From positions 62,001 through 126,000 of the forward strand of contig JAEESU010000019.1 in the NCBI GenBank assembly GCA_016290095.1: a stretch of 64,000 bases of DNA. Reading direction: 5' to 3'. Positions 46,907-55,920 of this stretch are shown here, piece after piece; position 1 is the stretch's first letter; each line of letters starts with the position of its first letter. Both the position numbers and the translations under genes were made by a program. Source of the DNA: Clostridia bacterium. GTDB lineage: Bacteria > Bacillota > Clostridia > TANB77 > CAG-508. The notes beneath the pieces were generated by a model. That model worked only from the letters and a program-made list of their open reading frames with translations. It made no database searches and was not told where the DNA came from.

Positions 46907-47383
46907 TTATATTTCTACAGATATTAGTGTATTAGCTAATATATCTTCAGAATCATTTCTATATAATACATATATATCATACCAACCTTTTGGTATACCG
47001 AAAACCAAGCAACGTGCATGAATTCCACCTAATTTATGTTCAACTTCTTTAATGTTTCCATTTTCTTCCATTTTTGATCTCATTAAATACATTTTTCCTG
47101 TTTCTCGATTTTTAATAACATAATTAGAATTAACTACTCCTACTGCTTCTCCTTCTTTGTATGCCCATCCTGCAATTTCTAATTTTTTTCCATCACATTC
47201 TAGAATATCTATATGCATATTTATATCTTCATCATTAACAGAAGTATTTGGTCCTAATGAATATGATGTAAATATTAAAAGTGAACTCATTGTAAGTGCT
47301 ATAAACACTAATAAAATGATTGCAAATGCAATAATTAATCTAATATATGTTTTTTCATTTATTTCAAAATTTAGAAAATCCAT
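46907..47383 (-). CDS. Single-pass extracytoplasmic protein, partner of the membrane protein
   Basis: 158 residues. Helix at residues about 14-37 (IIAFAIILLVFIALTMSSLLIF), then a beta-rich outer domain (MHIDILECDGKKLEIAGWAYKEGE and VFGIPKGWYDIYVLYRND). The EIAGWA phrase resembles beta-sandwich surface domains that accompany DUF6056-like proteins. It ends 18 bases before the polytopic gene starts. Its function is unknown. Confidence 0.55.
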   Translation of the reverse strand: MDFLNFEINEKTYIRLIIAFAIILLVFIALTMSSLLIFTSYSLGPNTSVNDEDINMHIDILECDGKKLEIAGWAYKEGEAVGVVNSNYVIKNRETGKMYLMRSKMEENGNIKEVEHKLGGIHARCLVFGIPKGWYDIYVLYRNDSEDILANTLISVEI

Positions 47384-47523
47384 TTTTTATCTCCCATATC
47401 TTATTTGAGTGTATATTTTATCATATTTTTCTTGAAATTTCAATCCATTCTACAATTCTAAAATTCTATATATATTTTATCAAATACAGAACATAAGTCA
47501 ATCAAATTTTAAACAAAAAGACT

Positions 47524-48303
47524 TCATTCAAAATCATCTAAAGAAGTAAATTCATAACCCATACTTTTTATCTCTCTTATTACATCTCCTAATATTTTAC
47601 TATTATCCTCAGAAGTGGCATGCAGTAATAGAACACATCCATTATGAATATTATCTAAAACTTTCTTTTTTCCATATTCTTCTCTTCCCTGTCTTTCTTT
47701 ATTCCAATCATCATATGCTGATGACCACATCACTGTTTTATATCCTAAATTACTTACAATATCAATTACTCTTTCACTAAATTCTCCTTTTGGTGGTCTA
47801 AAGTATTTCATTTCATAATCAAACTTTTCATAAACTGCACCATGGAGTGTCATTACTTCTTTTATAACCTCTTCATCTGAGAGTTCTGGTAAACACTTAT
47901 GATTTACTGTATGGTTTCCAACAATATGTCCTTCTTCAATCATCCTCTTTACGATATTATCTGCTGTATTTAGATAATGTGCAGTTATAAAAAAAGTCGC
48001 TTTGACATCATTTTCCTCTAACACATCTAATATTTTTTCTGTATAACCTGCTTCATATCCACAATCAAAAGTTAGATAAATTTTATTACTATTGCTATCT
48101 CCAATAGATATACCTTTATAATCATCTATTATTAGCTTACTTTTTGTATCTAAAACAGGCTGATTATGATTTTCTCCTCTTCTAAATCCCCATGCTAATA
48201 ATTCATTGCTTAATGAATCCGCATGAGAAAACAAAGCAAATTGTAAAGTACAAAACATTAATATTCCTATTGCAATACTATGACTTATTATTTTATCTTT
48301 CAT
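47524..48303 (-). CDS. pdaA: PdaA-type polysaccharide deacetylase
   Basis: This 259-residue NodB-family enzyme removes acetyl from N-acetylmuramic acid so that muramic delta-lactam of spore cortex can form. N-terminal signal helix at residues about 8-27. The NodB motifs are TFDCGYEAGYT (about 78-88; the usual TFDDG has C in the second Asp position, as is normal for PdaA), GNHTVNHK (about 132-139) and FRPPKGEFS (about 167). The cortex role fits the spore genes elsewhere in the window. Confidence 0.9.
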   Translation of the reverse strand: MKDKIISHSIAIGILMFCTLQFALFSHADSLSNELLAWGFRRGENHNQPVLDTKSKLIIDDYKGISIGDSNSNKIYLTFDCGYEAGYTEKILDVLEENDVKATFFITAHYLNTADNIVKRMIEEGHIVGNHTVNHKCLPELSDEEVIKEVMTLHGAVYEKFDYEMKYFRPPKGEFSERVIDIVSNLGYKTVMWSSAYDDWNKERQGREEYGKKKVLDNIHNGCVLLLHATSEDNSKILGDVIREIKSMGYEFTSLDDFE

Positions 48304-48361
48304 ATAGATTTCCTCCTACAACATTTTTATGAGAGAAATCTACTTTTATGTCAAAAAAGAA

Positions 48362-48387
48362 AGGAGCCTCAGCATGCTGTGGCTCCT
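48362..48387 (-). terminator. GC-rich terminator of the SSB-like gene
   Basis: AGGAGCC and GGCTCCT flank a palindromic CAGCATGCTG core; the minus-strand tail is T-rich. Its GC content is high for this genome, like the terminator at 16640. Confidence 0.8.
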
Positions 48388-48410
48388 CTCATTGCTATTC
48401 GATTTTTTGA

Positions 48411-49121
48411 TTATAAAACGAGACTATCTTTCGATTGGGTTTGTACTTCAAATTCTTTTACAGAAATCTCATAGACAGTTTTTTCACCATCCTTGTTATA
48501 GATTCTACTCTGAAGCCTACCAGTGATTTTCACTCTATCTCCCTTTACCAAATCTGCCGCATCGAGCGCATTTATTCCCCAGGCAATTGCTGTCAGATGA
48601 TCTGGCCTGCCATTGGGTCTACGGCAAATGATAGGAAGTTCTGTAATTTTTCGTCCAAGTGGAGTGTTTCGATAAACAGAATTGTAATTTAGCTCACCTT
48701 CAATCACAACCACATTTGTACCAATGGGATAGAGAAATTCATCCTTATCATCTGTAATATGTAGTTCTCGTACATACAGATATTTCTTCGATGATGCAGT
48801 TCTGTCTTCATTTATCTGAAGGAAAGAACAAAATCTTCCTTCTACATTCACATATCTCCCAATTGGGCTTTTGTCAATGTATTCCAGAATCAATTCAACA
48901 TCGCATATGACAGGAATTATATCTTCTTTCCCACTGTTTCTTGGGACAGCAATCCTAAACGTAACGAATGACATCGTACGCTGTTCATGGGATCGTTCGA
49001 AATCACTCGTGATCCTACCAACAAGTTGGCAAGAATTTACCTGGTTGGCAACATTTATTGAATCATCATAGATCTCAAAGGTGTCTTTGAGAACAAACCG
49101 ATTATCGACTTCGCACTTCAT
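48411..49121 (-). CDS. Foreign-looking two-OB single-stranded-DNA-binding-like protein
   Basis: 236 residues with two SSB-type OB folds: NSCQLVGRITSDFERSHEQ (residues about 29-47) with VTFRIAVPRNSGK, and TNVVVIEGELNYNSV with LGRKITELPII and HLTAIAWGINA (about 140-200). SSB normally has one such domain. Codon use is unlike the neighbours (ATC, GAC, GCG and CGG at 49100-49098, residue 8), and the flanking terminator is GC-rich. The frame remains open through CGG; a +1 shift would truncate it after about 20 residues, so it is not adapted to the shift rule seen elsewhere. AAAGGGGG precedes ATG. A plasmid, phage or other foreign origin is likely. Confidence 0.65.
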   Translation of the reverse strand: MKCEVDNRFVLKDTFEIYDDSINVANQVNSCQLVGRITSDFERSHEQRTMSFVTFRIAVPRNSGKEDIIPVICDVELILEYIDKSPIGRYVNVEGRFCSFLQINEDRTASSKKYLYVRELHITDDKDEFLYPIGTNVVVIEGELNYNSVYRNTPLGRKITELPIICRRPNGRPDHLTAIAWGINALDAADLVKGDRVKITGRLQSRIYNKDGEKTVYEISVKEFEVQTQSKDSLVL

Positions 49122-49283
49122 TTTATAACCCCCTTTCTGGTTAATTTTATTTTTTTGTGCTCTGTCGAATAGTAATTCCTAAGCAATTGTCAAGAAAATT
49201 GAACTGACATTGTTAGGTATTTCCCAAACGCCCTTCAAAGAGAGCGTATACATTTATTTTAACATTTTTAAAATAAAAAGTAA

Positions 49284-49305
49284 AGCTGGATAGTTAAATC
49301 CAGCT
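49284..49305 (-). terminator. Terminator overlapping the end of the RluA-type gene
   Basis: AGCTGGAT and ATCCAGCT form a perfect 8-pair stem whose 5' arm lies inside the last codons of the gene; the minus-strand tail is T-rich. Confidence 0.7.
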
Positions 49306-49971
49306 CCAACTTCCTGTTTTTTCAGGATATTCTTCAAATTCCATTATTTCTTTTTTAGTAGGATGTTCAAAACTTAAATAATATGCCCATAATGCCAATT
49401 GCTTTCCTCTACCTCTTGTCCCATACTTCTGATCACCAGATAAGCTGTGATTTCTAGATGCAAACTGGACTCTAATTTGATGATGTCTTCCTGTATGTAA
49501 AATCACTTTTACTGCGCTCATATTTATTTCTTCATTATATTTAATTACTTCATAATCTAATATGGCTTCCTTTGCATTTTTTGTTCCATCTGGTACAACT
49601 TTGCTCATATTTGTTTTTTCATTTTTTATCAGAAAATCTTTAAATGTACCTTTGTCATTTTCCATTTTCCCGTCAACTATTGCTAAATATTTTTTATGAA
49701 ACTTTTTATCTCTTACTTGTTCACTTAATCTTGAAGCAGCTTTTGAAGTTTTAGCAAACACCATAACTCCACCTGTTGGTCTATCTAGTCTATGTACTAA
49801 TCCTAAATATACATCTCCTGGTTTTTGATATTTTTCTTTGAGATATGCTTTAATTATTGTTAACATATCTTCATCACCTGTTTTATCACCTTGAGATGGA
49901 ATATTAACTGGTTTTTCTACAACAATTATATGATTATCTTCATAAAGAACTTTTAAATCTTTAATATCCAT
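49294..49971 (-). CDS. RluA-family pseudouridine synthase
   Basis: 225 residues. It isomerises uridine to pseudouridine in structured RNA. The catalytic block is HRLDRPTGGVMVFAKTSKAA (residues about 62-81) with the conserved Asp in HRLD. LHTGRHHQIRVQFA (about 163-176) is the second signature. There is no S4 domain, so it is the short RluA form. It ends in the terminator hairpin. It is 5 bases after the methyltransferase gene. Confidence 0.9.
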   Translation of the reverse strand: MDIKDLKVLYEDNHIIVVEKPVNIPSQGDKTGDEDMLTIIKAYLKEKYQKPGDVYLGLVHRLDRPTGGVMVFAKTSKAASRLSEQVRDKKFHKKYLAIVDGKMENDKGTFKDFLIKNEKTNMSKVVPDGTKNAKEAILDYEVIKYNEEINMSAVKVILHTGRHHQIRVQFASRNHSLSGDQKYGTRGRGKQLALWAYYLSFEHPTKKEIMEFEEYPEKTGSWSWI

Positions 49972-49976
49972 CTATC

Positions 49977-50837
49977 CTAGTTCTCCCATCTTCCATAAAT
50001 TCCACATGGCAATACCAAATTAGAGTCTTTCATAGGAAGTCCTATCTCCCCAGAAATATATTTTCCGTAAGAAATCTTCAAGTTTAAACGTAGAATATTT
50101 TCTAATACTTTTGAAGATATTCCTGTTGTATAAGAATTAATAAGGAAAAACAATGGTTTATCAGAAAGTACTTGCATGCATAGTTCAACTAAATCTGCAA
50201 TATTATTTTCAAATTGCCATACTTCTCCATTTTTCCCTCTACCATATGATGGCGGATCCATTATTATCGCATCATATTTGTTTCCTCTTCTAATTTCTCT
50301 TTGAACAAATTTAGTTACATCATCAATAATTAATCTTACAGGCCTATCACCCAATCCTGATGAAACTAAATTTTCTTTTGCCCATGAAACCATACCTTTT
50401 GAAGAATCAACATGAACAACTTGTGCACCTGCATAACTACAAGCAACAGTTGCTCCACCAGTATATGCAAATAGATTAAGCACTTTTATTTCTCTGTTTG
50501 CATTTTTTATTTTATTAATCATCCAATCCCAATTAACAGCTTGCTCTGGGAATAATCCTGTATGTTTAAATCCCATTGGTTTAATATTAAAACTCAAATC
50601 TTTATATTTAACTTGCCAACTTTCAGGAAGTTTTTTCTTATATTCCCATGCGCCTCCACCAGTATTACTTCTATTGTATTTTGCATTTGCATCTTTCCAC
50701 TTTGACTCAAAAGATTTCTGTTTCCATATTATTTGTGGATCTGGTCTAATTAATATTATATTATTCCATCTTTCAAGCTTTTCTCCATTTGCCATATCTA
50801 GTATTTCATAATCTTTCCAATCACTTGCAATTTCCAT
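49977..50837 (-). CDS. Class I SAM-dependent RNA methyltransferase
   Basis: 286 residues of the RlmI/RlmK-like group that methylates 23S rRNA. SAM-binding motif I is VLNLFAYTGGATVACSYAGA (residues about 118-137). VVHVDSSKGMVSWAKEN is motif II, and IIMDPPSYGRGKNGE (about 193-207) carries the DPP-Y active-site motif. There is no N-terminal PUA domain, so the exact target is unclear. It lies between ispH (2 bases) and the pseudouridine synthase. Confidence 0.85.
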   Translation of the reverse strand: MEIASDWKDYEILDMANGEKLERWNNIILIRPDPQIIWKQKSFESKWKDANAKYNRSNTGGGAWEYKKKLPESWQVKYKDLSFNIKPMGFKHTGLFPEQAVNWDWMINKIKNANREIKVLNLFAYTGGATVACSYAGAQVVHVDSSKGMVSWAKENLVSSGLGDRPVRLIIDDVTKFVQREIRRGNKYDAIIMDPPSYGRGKNGEVWQFENNIADLVELCMQVLSDKPLFFLINSYTTGISSKVLENILRLNLKISYGKYISGEIGLPMKDSNLVLPCGIYGRWEN

Positions 50838-50839
50838 TA

Positions 50840-51697
50840 TTAATTCCTCTTTTTTAAATAATTTTCAACTTCTATTATACTTTCCATTGGTGTAGATGCA
50901 CCTGCCATAATACCAACTTTGTCAGAATCTAAAAAACTAACTCCTTTTAATTCATATACGGTTTCAACTAAGTAAACATTTTCACAATTTTCTTGTGCAA
51001 TATTGGCTAATTCTTTCGTATTCGAACTATGTTTTCCACCAATAATTATCATCTTATTTACAGTTTTTGACATTTCTCTTACTTCTTTTTGCCTTTCTTC
51101 AGTTGCCATACAAATTGTCTTGTCTATTACACAATCAACTTCATAAAAATTTTTCTCTATTTCCTTTGATAACTCATCAAAATACTTACTAGAAAAAGTT
51201 GTTTGCGCAACTATATATACTAAGTTTAACCCTGTTTTTTCAAATTCCATATATGCATCTAATATATCGTCTCCATTTTCAACAATATAATAATTATCTC
51301 CAGCATACCCTTTTGTTCCAACTATTTCTGGATGAGTTTTTTTACCTAGAATTATAATAAATGCTTTTTGATTATATTTTTTTACTTTATCATGAATTAA
51401 TCTTACTTTTCCACATGTTAAATCAATAATATCTAAATTCTTTTCTCTTGCTCTTACATATATAGATTCTGACTCACCATGTGCTCTAAAAATTACCTTT
51501 TCTCCATCTGGAATATTTTCAATATCATTTACAGTGACCATTCCTTTTTCTTCTAGTTTCTTTATAACTTGTCCATTATGAATAATTTCACCCAAACAAT
51601 ATATTTTATTATTTTCATTTAATAACTCTTCTGCTCTACTTACTGTATTTTTTACTCCTGCACAAAATCCAGCTAATTTTCCAACTATTACATCCAT
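50840..51697 (-). CDS. ispH: 4-hydroxy-3-methylbut-2-enyl diphosphate reductase
   Basis: 285 residues. The last enzyme of the MEP isoprenoid pathway. The 4Fe-4S cysteines are in GFCAGVKNTV (Cys12), DLTCGKV (about 94) and ICMATEERQ (about 192). IIHNGQVI (about 40) and RAHGES (about 72) are the substrate-binding His motifs. The length is normal for the IspH-only form; the S1 fusion seen in some Clostridia is absent. Confidence 0.95.
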   Translation of the reverse strand: MDVIVGKLAGFCAGVKNTVSRAEELLNENNKIYCLGEIIHNGQVIKKLEEKGMVTVNDIENIPDGEKVIFRAHGESESIYVRAREKNLDIIDLTCGKVRLIHDKVKKYNQKAFIIILGKKTHPEIVGTKGYAGDNYYIVENGDDILDAYMEFEKTGLNLVYIVAQTTFSSKYFDELSKEIEKNFYEVDCVIDKTICMATEERQKEVREMSKTVNKMIIIGGKHSSNTKELANIAQENCENVYLVETVYELKGVSFLDSDKVGIMAGASTPMESIIEVENYLKKRN

Positions 51698-51706
51698 TAT
51701 TTTTCC

Positions 51707-51811
51707 TTATAACATACTTAATACTAAAACAAAACTATAAAGCAAATAACACATTACTAAAAAACTCACTACACTAGCAATAATTAAAACACTTATAAAA
51801 ACTTTTTTCAT
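51707..51811 (-). CDS. 34-residue single-pass membrane peptide
   Basis: GTGGAGGATATT places a strong ribosome site 6 bases before ATG. The translated peptide starts MKKVFISVLIIAS and is almost one hydrophobic helix. It lies between uvrC and ispH; its stop overlaps or adjoins the region just before the ispH start. Its function is unknown; small membrane peptides of this kind often regulate a membrane partner. Confidence 0.5.
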   Translation of the reverse strand: MKKVFISVLIIASVVSFLVMCYLLYSFVLVLSML

Positions 51812-51875
51812 AATATCCTCCACACTTTTTTTACTTTGTCCAATTTATATATATGCGAAGAATATTTGAATATTA

Positions 51876-53666
51876 CTAACTATTTAAAGTTTCTTTTATT
51901 TTCTCTGCTAAGCCTAATGTAATTCCTTTTATTTGCATTAATTCTTCTATCTGTGCTTCTTTTATTTTATTAACACTTCCAAATTTTTTTAAAAGTGCTG
52001 TTCTCTTCTTTTCTCCAACACCTGAAATATCATCTAATTTAGATTTTGTCATTGCTCTATCACGAACTTTTCTATGATATTCAATTGCCGTATTATGAAC
52101 TTCATCTTGAAGATTTGTAATAAAATTAAATAAGTTTTCTGATATTTCAAATTCATTTTTATTTTCATCAACTAGTGCTCTTGTTGAGTGTTTATCATCT
52201 TTAACCATTCCAAATACTGGAATATCAACACTACATTCTTCTAACGCTTCTTTAATTGCTCTTATTTGTGTAATACCTCCATCAGCTAATATTAAGTCTG
52301 GAAGTGTTCCAAAACCTCCTTTTGGATTATCTAAAGAATGTTTTATTCTTCTTATTACAACTTCTTTCATACATCTTGGGTCATCTTGATCATAAACAGT
52401 TTTAATCTGAAATCTTCTAGATAAATTTCTCTTAATTACTCCATTTTGAGCAACACACATTCCTGCAACAATAAAACTACCAGCAATATTTGATATATCA
52501 AAACTTTCAATTTTAAGAGGTAAAGAATCAAGTTCTAAACAATCTCTTAATTCTGTTAAAATTTCTGTCTTATCTTTTACTTTATTTTCTAAAGTAATTT
52601 TACTGTTTAGTTCTGCCATTTCAACAAATCTAAGTTTCTCACCTTTTTGTGGGCTCTTTATCTCGACTTTTCTATCTCCCATTTCAGATAGCCATTTTTC
52701 CAGTGTTTCTTTTTCTTCTAAATTATATCTAATCATTATTTTGCTCGGATAATCTTTTTTATCTATATAAAACTGTTTTATAAAACCAGATATAATTTCT
52801 TCATCATCCATATCTTTTAAGTCATCAAAAAAGTAATGCTCCCTTCCAAGCATCTTACTATTTCTAATAAAGAAAACTTCTATACAAACTGATACTTCAT
52901 TTTTGTAAAGTCCAATAACATCAATATTGTTTTCTGAAATATTAGACATTTTTTGTTTTTCTGTTACTCTTTCTATTGCTAATATTCTATCTCTTATCTC
53001 CGCTGCTTTTTCGAATTCTAAATTCTTTGAAGCTATTTCCATTTCTTTTTCAAGTTCTTTTATAATATCTGAAACTTTTCCTTCTAGAAGCATAATTATT
53101 TGGTCTATTTGCTTTCTGTATTCTTCTTTAGAAACAAACTTCATACATGGAGCCAAACACTTTTTAATATGATAGTTCAAACAAGCTCTATCTTTGTTTT
53201 TAAAAGTTTTACATTGTCTAATTTGAAATTTTTCTTTTATGAAGCTTATCATTTCTTTAGCAGAACTAGCACTGGCATAAGGTCCAAAATACTTTGCCCC
53301 ATCATTTAATATTTTTCTAGTCATAAAAACTGATGGATAATCTGATTTCATATCTATTTTAATATAAGGATATGTTTTATCATCTTTTAACAAAACATTA
53401 AACTTAGGTCTATATTTTTTTATTAAATTACATTCTAAAATTAAAGCTTCATCTTCATTTGCAACAACAATATATTCAAAATGGTCTATTAAAGAGACCA
53501 TTTTTTCTATTCTTGCTGTTTTATTATTTTTCCTAAAATACTGTCTTACTCTGTTTTTAAGCACAACCGCTTTTCCAACATATATTACAGTATCTTGCTT
53601 ATCTTTCATAAGATAAACTCCTGGTTTATCTGGAAGCTTTTTTAGTTCTTCTTCAATATCAAACAT
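51876..53666 (-). CDS. uvrC: Excinuclease ABC subunit C
   Basis: 596 residues. It makes both incisions in nucleotide excision repair. The GIY-YIG domain is at residues about 13-92 (GVYLMKDKQDTVIYVGKA), the UVR motif about 200-235, the RNase H-like domain about 375-520 (ESFDISNIAGS, LILADGGITQI) and two C-terminal helix-hairpin-helix motifs (DDISGVGEKKRTALLKKFG). It is 10 bases downstream of hpt. Confidence 0.95.
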   Translation of the reverse strand: MFDIEEELKKLPDKPGVYLMKDKQDTVIYVGKAVVLKNRVRQYFRKNNKTARIEKMVSLIDHFEYIVVANEDEALILECNLIKKYRPKFNVLLKDDKTYPYIKIDMKSDYPSVFMTRKILNDGAKYFGPYASASSAKEMISFIKEKFQIRQCKTFKNKDRACLNYHIKKCLAPCMKFVSKEEYRKQIDQIIMLLEGKVSDIIKELEKEMEIASKNLEFEKAAEIRDRILAIERVTEKQKMSNISENNIDVIGLYKNEVSVCIEVFFIRNSKMLGREHYFFDDLKDMDDEEIISGFIKQFYIDKKDYPSKIMIRYNLEEKETLEKWLSEMGDRKVEIKSPQKGEKLRFVEMAELNSKITLENKVKDKTEILTELRDCLELDSLPLKIESFDISNIAGSFIVAGMCVAQNGVIKRNLSRRFQIKTVYDQDDPRCMKEVVIRRIKHSLDNPKGGFGTLPDLILADGGITQIRAIKEALEECSVDIPVFGMVKDDKHSTRALVDENKNEFEISENLFNFITNLQDEVHNTAIEYHRKVRDRAMTKSKLDDISGVGEKKRTALLKKFGSVNKIKEAQIEELMQIKGITLGLAEKIKETLNS

Positions 53667-53676
53667 CCAATTTCCT

Positions 53677-54192
53677 CTAATCTTCTATATATCCAATATA
53701 AGGTATATTTCTATATTTTTCATCAATATCAAATCCATATCCTACAACAAATTTGTTAGGAATAACAAATCCTGTGTAATCAATATTGACATTTGTTTTC
53801 CTTCTTTCTTTTTTATCTAATAGAACTGCTGTTTTTAAAGTCTTTGGTTCTTTACGTGTTAAATAATCCTGTAAAAATTTTAAAGAATGACCTGTATCAA
53901 TAATATCTTCAACAATTAATACATCTTTTCCTTTAATGTCTACATCTAATCCAACATTTAAATTTACATTTCCTGTACTTTCAGTTCCGGAATAACTAGA
54001 TATCATCATAAATTCTAGAGTAGTGTCTGTTTTAACATGTTTTAATAAATCTACTGTGAAAAATATTGCACCTTTTAAAACACATATTACTACAATTTCT
54101 TTTCCCTTATAGTCTTTATCAATTTCTTTTCCCATTTCTGTAATTCTTTTTTCTAATTGTTCTTGGTTAAAAAGTACTTTTAAATCTTTCAT
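53677..54192 (-). CDS. hpt: Hypoxanthine phosphoribosyltransferase
   Basis: 171 residues from the ATG at 54192, preceded by GATGAGG; the longer frame to 54324 overlaps the zincin gene and lacks a good ribosome site. The enzyme salvages hypoxanthine or guanine. The PRPP-binding motif is VLIVEDIIDTGHSLKFL (residues about 94-110), with a flexible loop SYSGTESTGNV. The length is normal. Confidence 0.93.
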   Translation of the reverse strand: MKDLKVLFNQEQLEKRITEMGKEIDKDYKGKEIVVICVLKGAIFFTVDLLKHVKTDTTLEFMMISSYSGTESTGNVNLNVGLDVDIKGKDVLIVEDIIDTGHSLKFLQDYLTRKEPKTLKTAVLLDKKERRKTNVNIDYTGFVIPNKFVVGYGFDIDEKYRNIPYIGYIED

Positions 54193-54202
54193 TCTCAATA
54201 CC

Positions 54203-55535
54203 TCATCTTCCATCAACATTATTTCTTCTTGTACCTGCCATTGTATCTCTAATAACCCATTTTTGCTCAGTTGGTGGAACACCTGGTGATAATGGTAGAG
54301 CCATAGGTACATATCTAAAATCAAGCATTTCCTCTCCTCTTGCTTTTCTTAACATTGCTTGTGTCCTTGATAGTATTGGATTACTATATTCTGCTGCTAA
54401 AAACCTATTTATATGTATAGTCACTTTCCAATTATCCCACATGTCTTCTGAAAAATCTTCTATCCTATGTCTTTCTACAACATCTTGTGCAAGTATATTA
54501 CTTCTTGAAAATCCTATGCTTCTACAATAACTTCCATTTAATTCATATGCTGGTCCTAACCTTGAAGCTCTATATGGTACATCTCTCGAAAAGTCATATT
54601 GGAACATGCTAGAATACATTTGATATACTCTATTCATAATGTAATAAATGTTAGACATTGAAAATTGGAAATCATTATCCACTTCTCGTGCATGTTGAGG
54701 ATATAATCCTCTTTGATTTACTAACCAAAAATTAGAATGATTTACTGTAGCATATAAAATACTAGCCATTGATTCACTAATTATATTAATCCTATTTTGT
54801 TTACTAATTGGAGTTTGGCCTTTTGAAGGATTTATCATCTCATAAATACTTGATAAGTTCATTTCAATAAAATCAATATAACTTCCAACTCTATTAGGTT
54901 CTTCTCCACTAATTCTAGATAATGAATATACTAAATTTTCTCTACCTCCAAAAGCTAATTGTATTAATTTCTTTTCTGTAATCCCATATGTTGCAGCGAT
55001 TAGGTCTACTCCAAAAGCTATGAAATTATAATCATCTTTTGTAGGATTATAGTATGGTGCTTCTAGCAAATTTCTTCTGTTTACAACTCTATTTGTTGCT
55101 TTTGAATTAATTGCTTCAATTAATGAACTATGATATGCCCCTGTATAGCTATTTACTCGACTCATATTATCAACACCGATTATTTTTTCTAGCTAAAGCA
55201 TGATAAACTTCATGTGTTAATGTTTCATATATTTCTTCAGCATTTATGGGGTTCTTTTTAAATGCTTCACTAGAAAGCTTAATAGTATTTGTAGCAGGCT
55301 CATGTACCCCTAGAGTTCCCGCTTTTAATGGAAATATTTCTATTTTTTTTACATATCTAATGAGTGTTTCAATATCACTACAAGCCTCTTGATCTGATAA
55401 TTCATACTCATATGCTCTTCTTAAAATAATATCTACAAGAAGGGGTTTATATATGTCACTAACAGGCATTGTTGCAATTCTCATTCTAGCATATGCAGCT
55501 AATCTTCTATTCTCATATTGTTTAATTTTCCACAT
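54203..55535 (-). CDS. Zincin-type metalloprotease, two ORFs joined by +1 frameshift at CGG
   Basis: Read as one protein this is 443 residues. The first frame starts at 55535 (ATG behind GGAG; a TTG five codons earlier overlaps the ribosome site). It has ETLTHEVYHAL with HEVYH at residues 108-112. The zero-frame CGG is codon 120, followed by TGT and a stop. Skipping the C gives N-G-V-D-N-M-S-R and continues for about 320 more residues. The second frame's ATG (55165) has no ribosome site, so separate translation is unlikely. After the shift, LIEAINSKATN offers the downstream glutamate expected as third zinc ligand, similar to SEILNELFTR after HELNH in the gene at 5528. The C-terminal part has no family I can name. 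Confidence 0.7.
55176..55178 (-). other. In-frame CGG, inferred +1 frameshift site D in the zincin gene
   Basis: The coding-strand context is AAT AAT CGG TGT TGA. The zero frame stops after one more codon. Skipping the C gives AAT GGT GTT GAT AAT ATG AGT and joins the long downstream frame. Here the fourth base is T, so the shifted codon is GGT rather than GGA; the glycine identity is kept. Confidence 0.75.
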
Positions 55536-55536
55536 T

Positions 55537-55743
55537 CTATCTTTCTCCAAAACTTACATCTACTTGTTTTTCTGCATTTTCTTTATACTTGCTAATCATC
55601 TTTTCTTTTTCTTCTTTTCCTAGTTTTGTTAATTTTGTTTTTTCTGGATCCATTTTATAAATTTCACCATCATCACAAAAATAATATGTAGCATTATTTT
55701 CATTTACAGTAGAAATAATATTTGGCTTTTTCTCTTCACTCAT
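55537..55743 (-). CDS. Small acidic protein of unknown function
   Basis: 68 residues, soluble, with a Tyr-containing beta hairpin (NNATYYFCDDGEIYKMD) followed by a charged helix (KLGKEEKEKMISKYKENAEKQ). It lies one base before the zincin start and is probably its cotranscribed partner. I know no family. Confidence 0.5.
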   Translation of the reverse strand: MSEEKKPNIISTVNENNATYYFCDDGEIYKMDPEKTKLTKLGKEEKEKMISKYKENAEKQVDVSFGER

Positions 55744-55838
55744 ATAAAATCACCTTTCACGCTATTTATTGCGATTATTATTCAATAATATTATATTACA
55801 ATATTTTTTTACTGTAAACATTTTTCTTTTACTAAACA

Positions 55839-55867
55839 TTGACATTTTATGAATTTTTTCATATGAT
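55839..55867 (+). promoter_or_regulatory. glmS promoter
   Basis: TTGACA at 55839-55844, 17 bases, TATGAT at 55862-55867. It is a strong sigma-A type site upstream of the ribozyme. Confidence 0.75.
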
Positions 55868-55920
55868 AATGTAAATTTAGATAAAGTGTAAGAACTATAG
55901 AAAGGATTTTAAAATAAAGC

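Noticed and set aside
53677..54324. Longer hpt start at 54324
   Set aside because: It overlaps the zincin coding region and lacks a ribosome site; the ATG at 54192 has GAGG at good spacing.
281..55178. Classical stop-codon-driven +1 shift (release factor 2 type)
   Set aside because: Only the zincin site has a stop close by; the others run 15 to 42 codons further in the zero frame, and no CTT TGA-like slip or shared stimulator is present.
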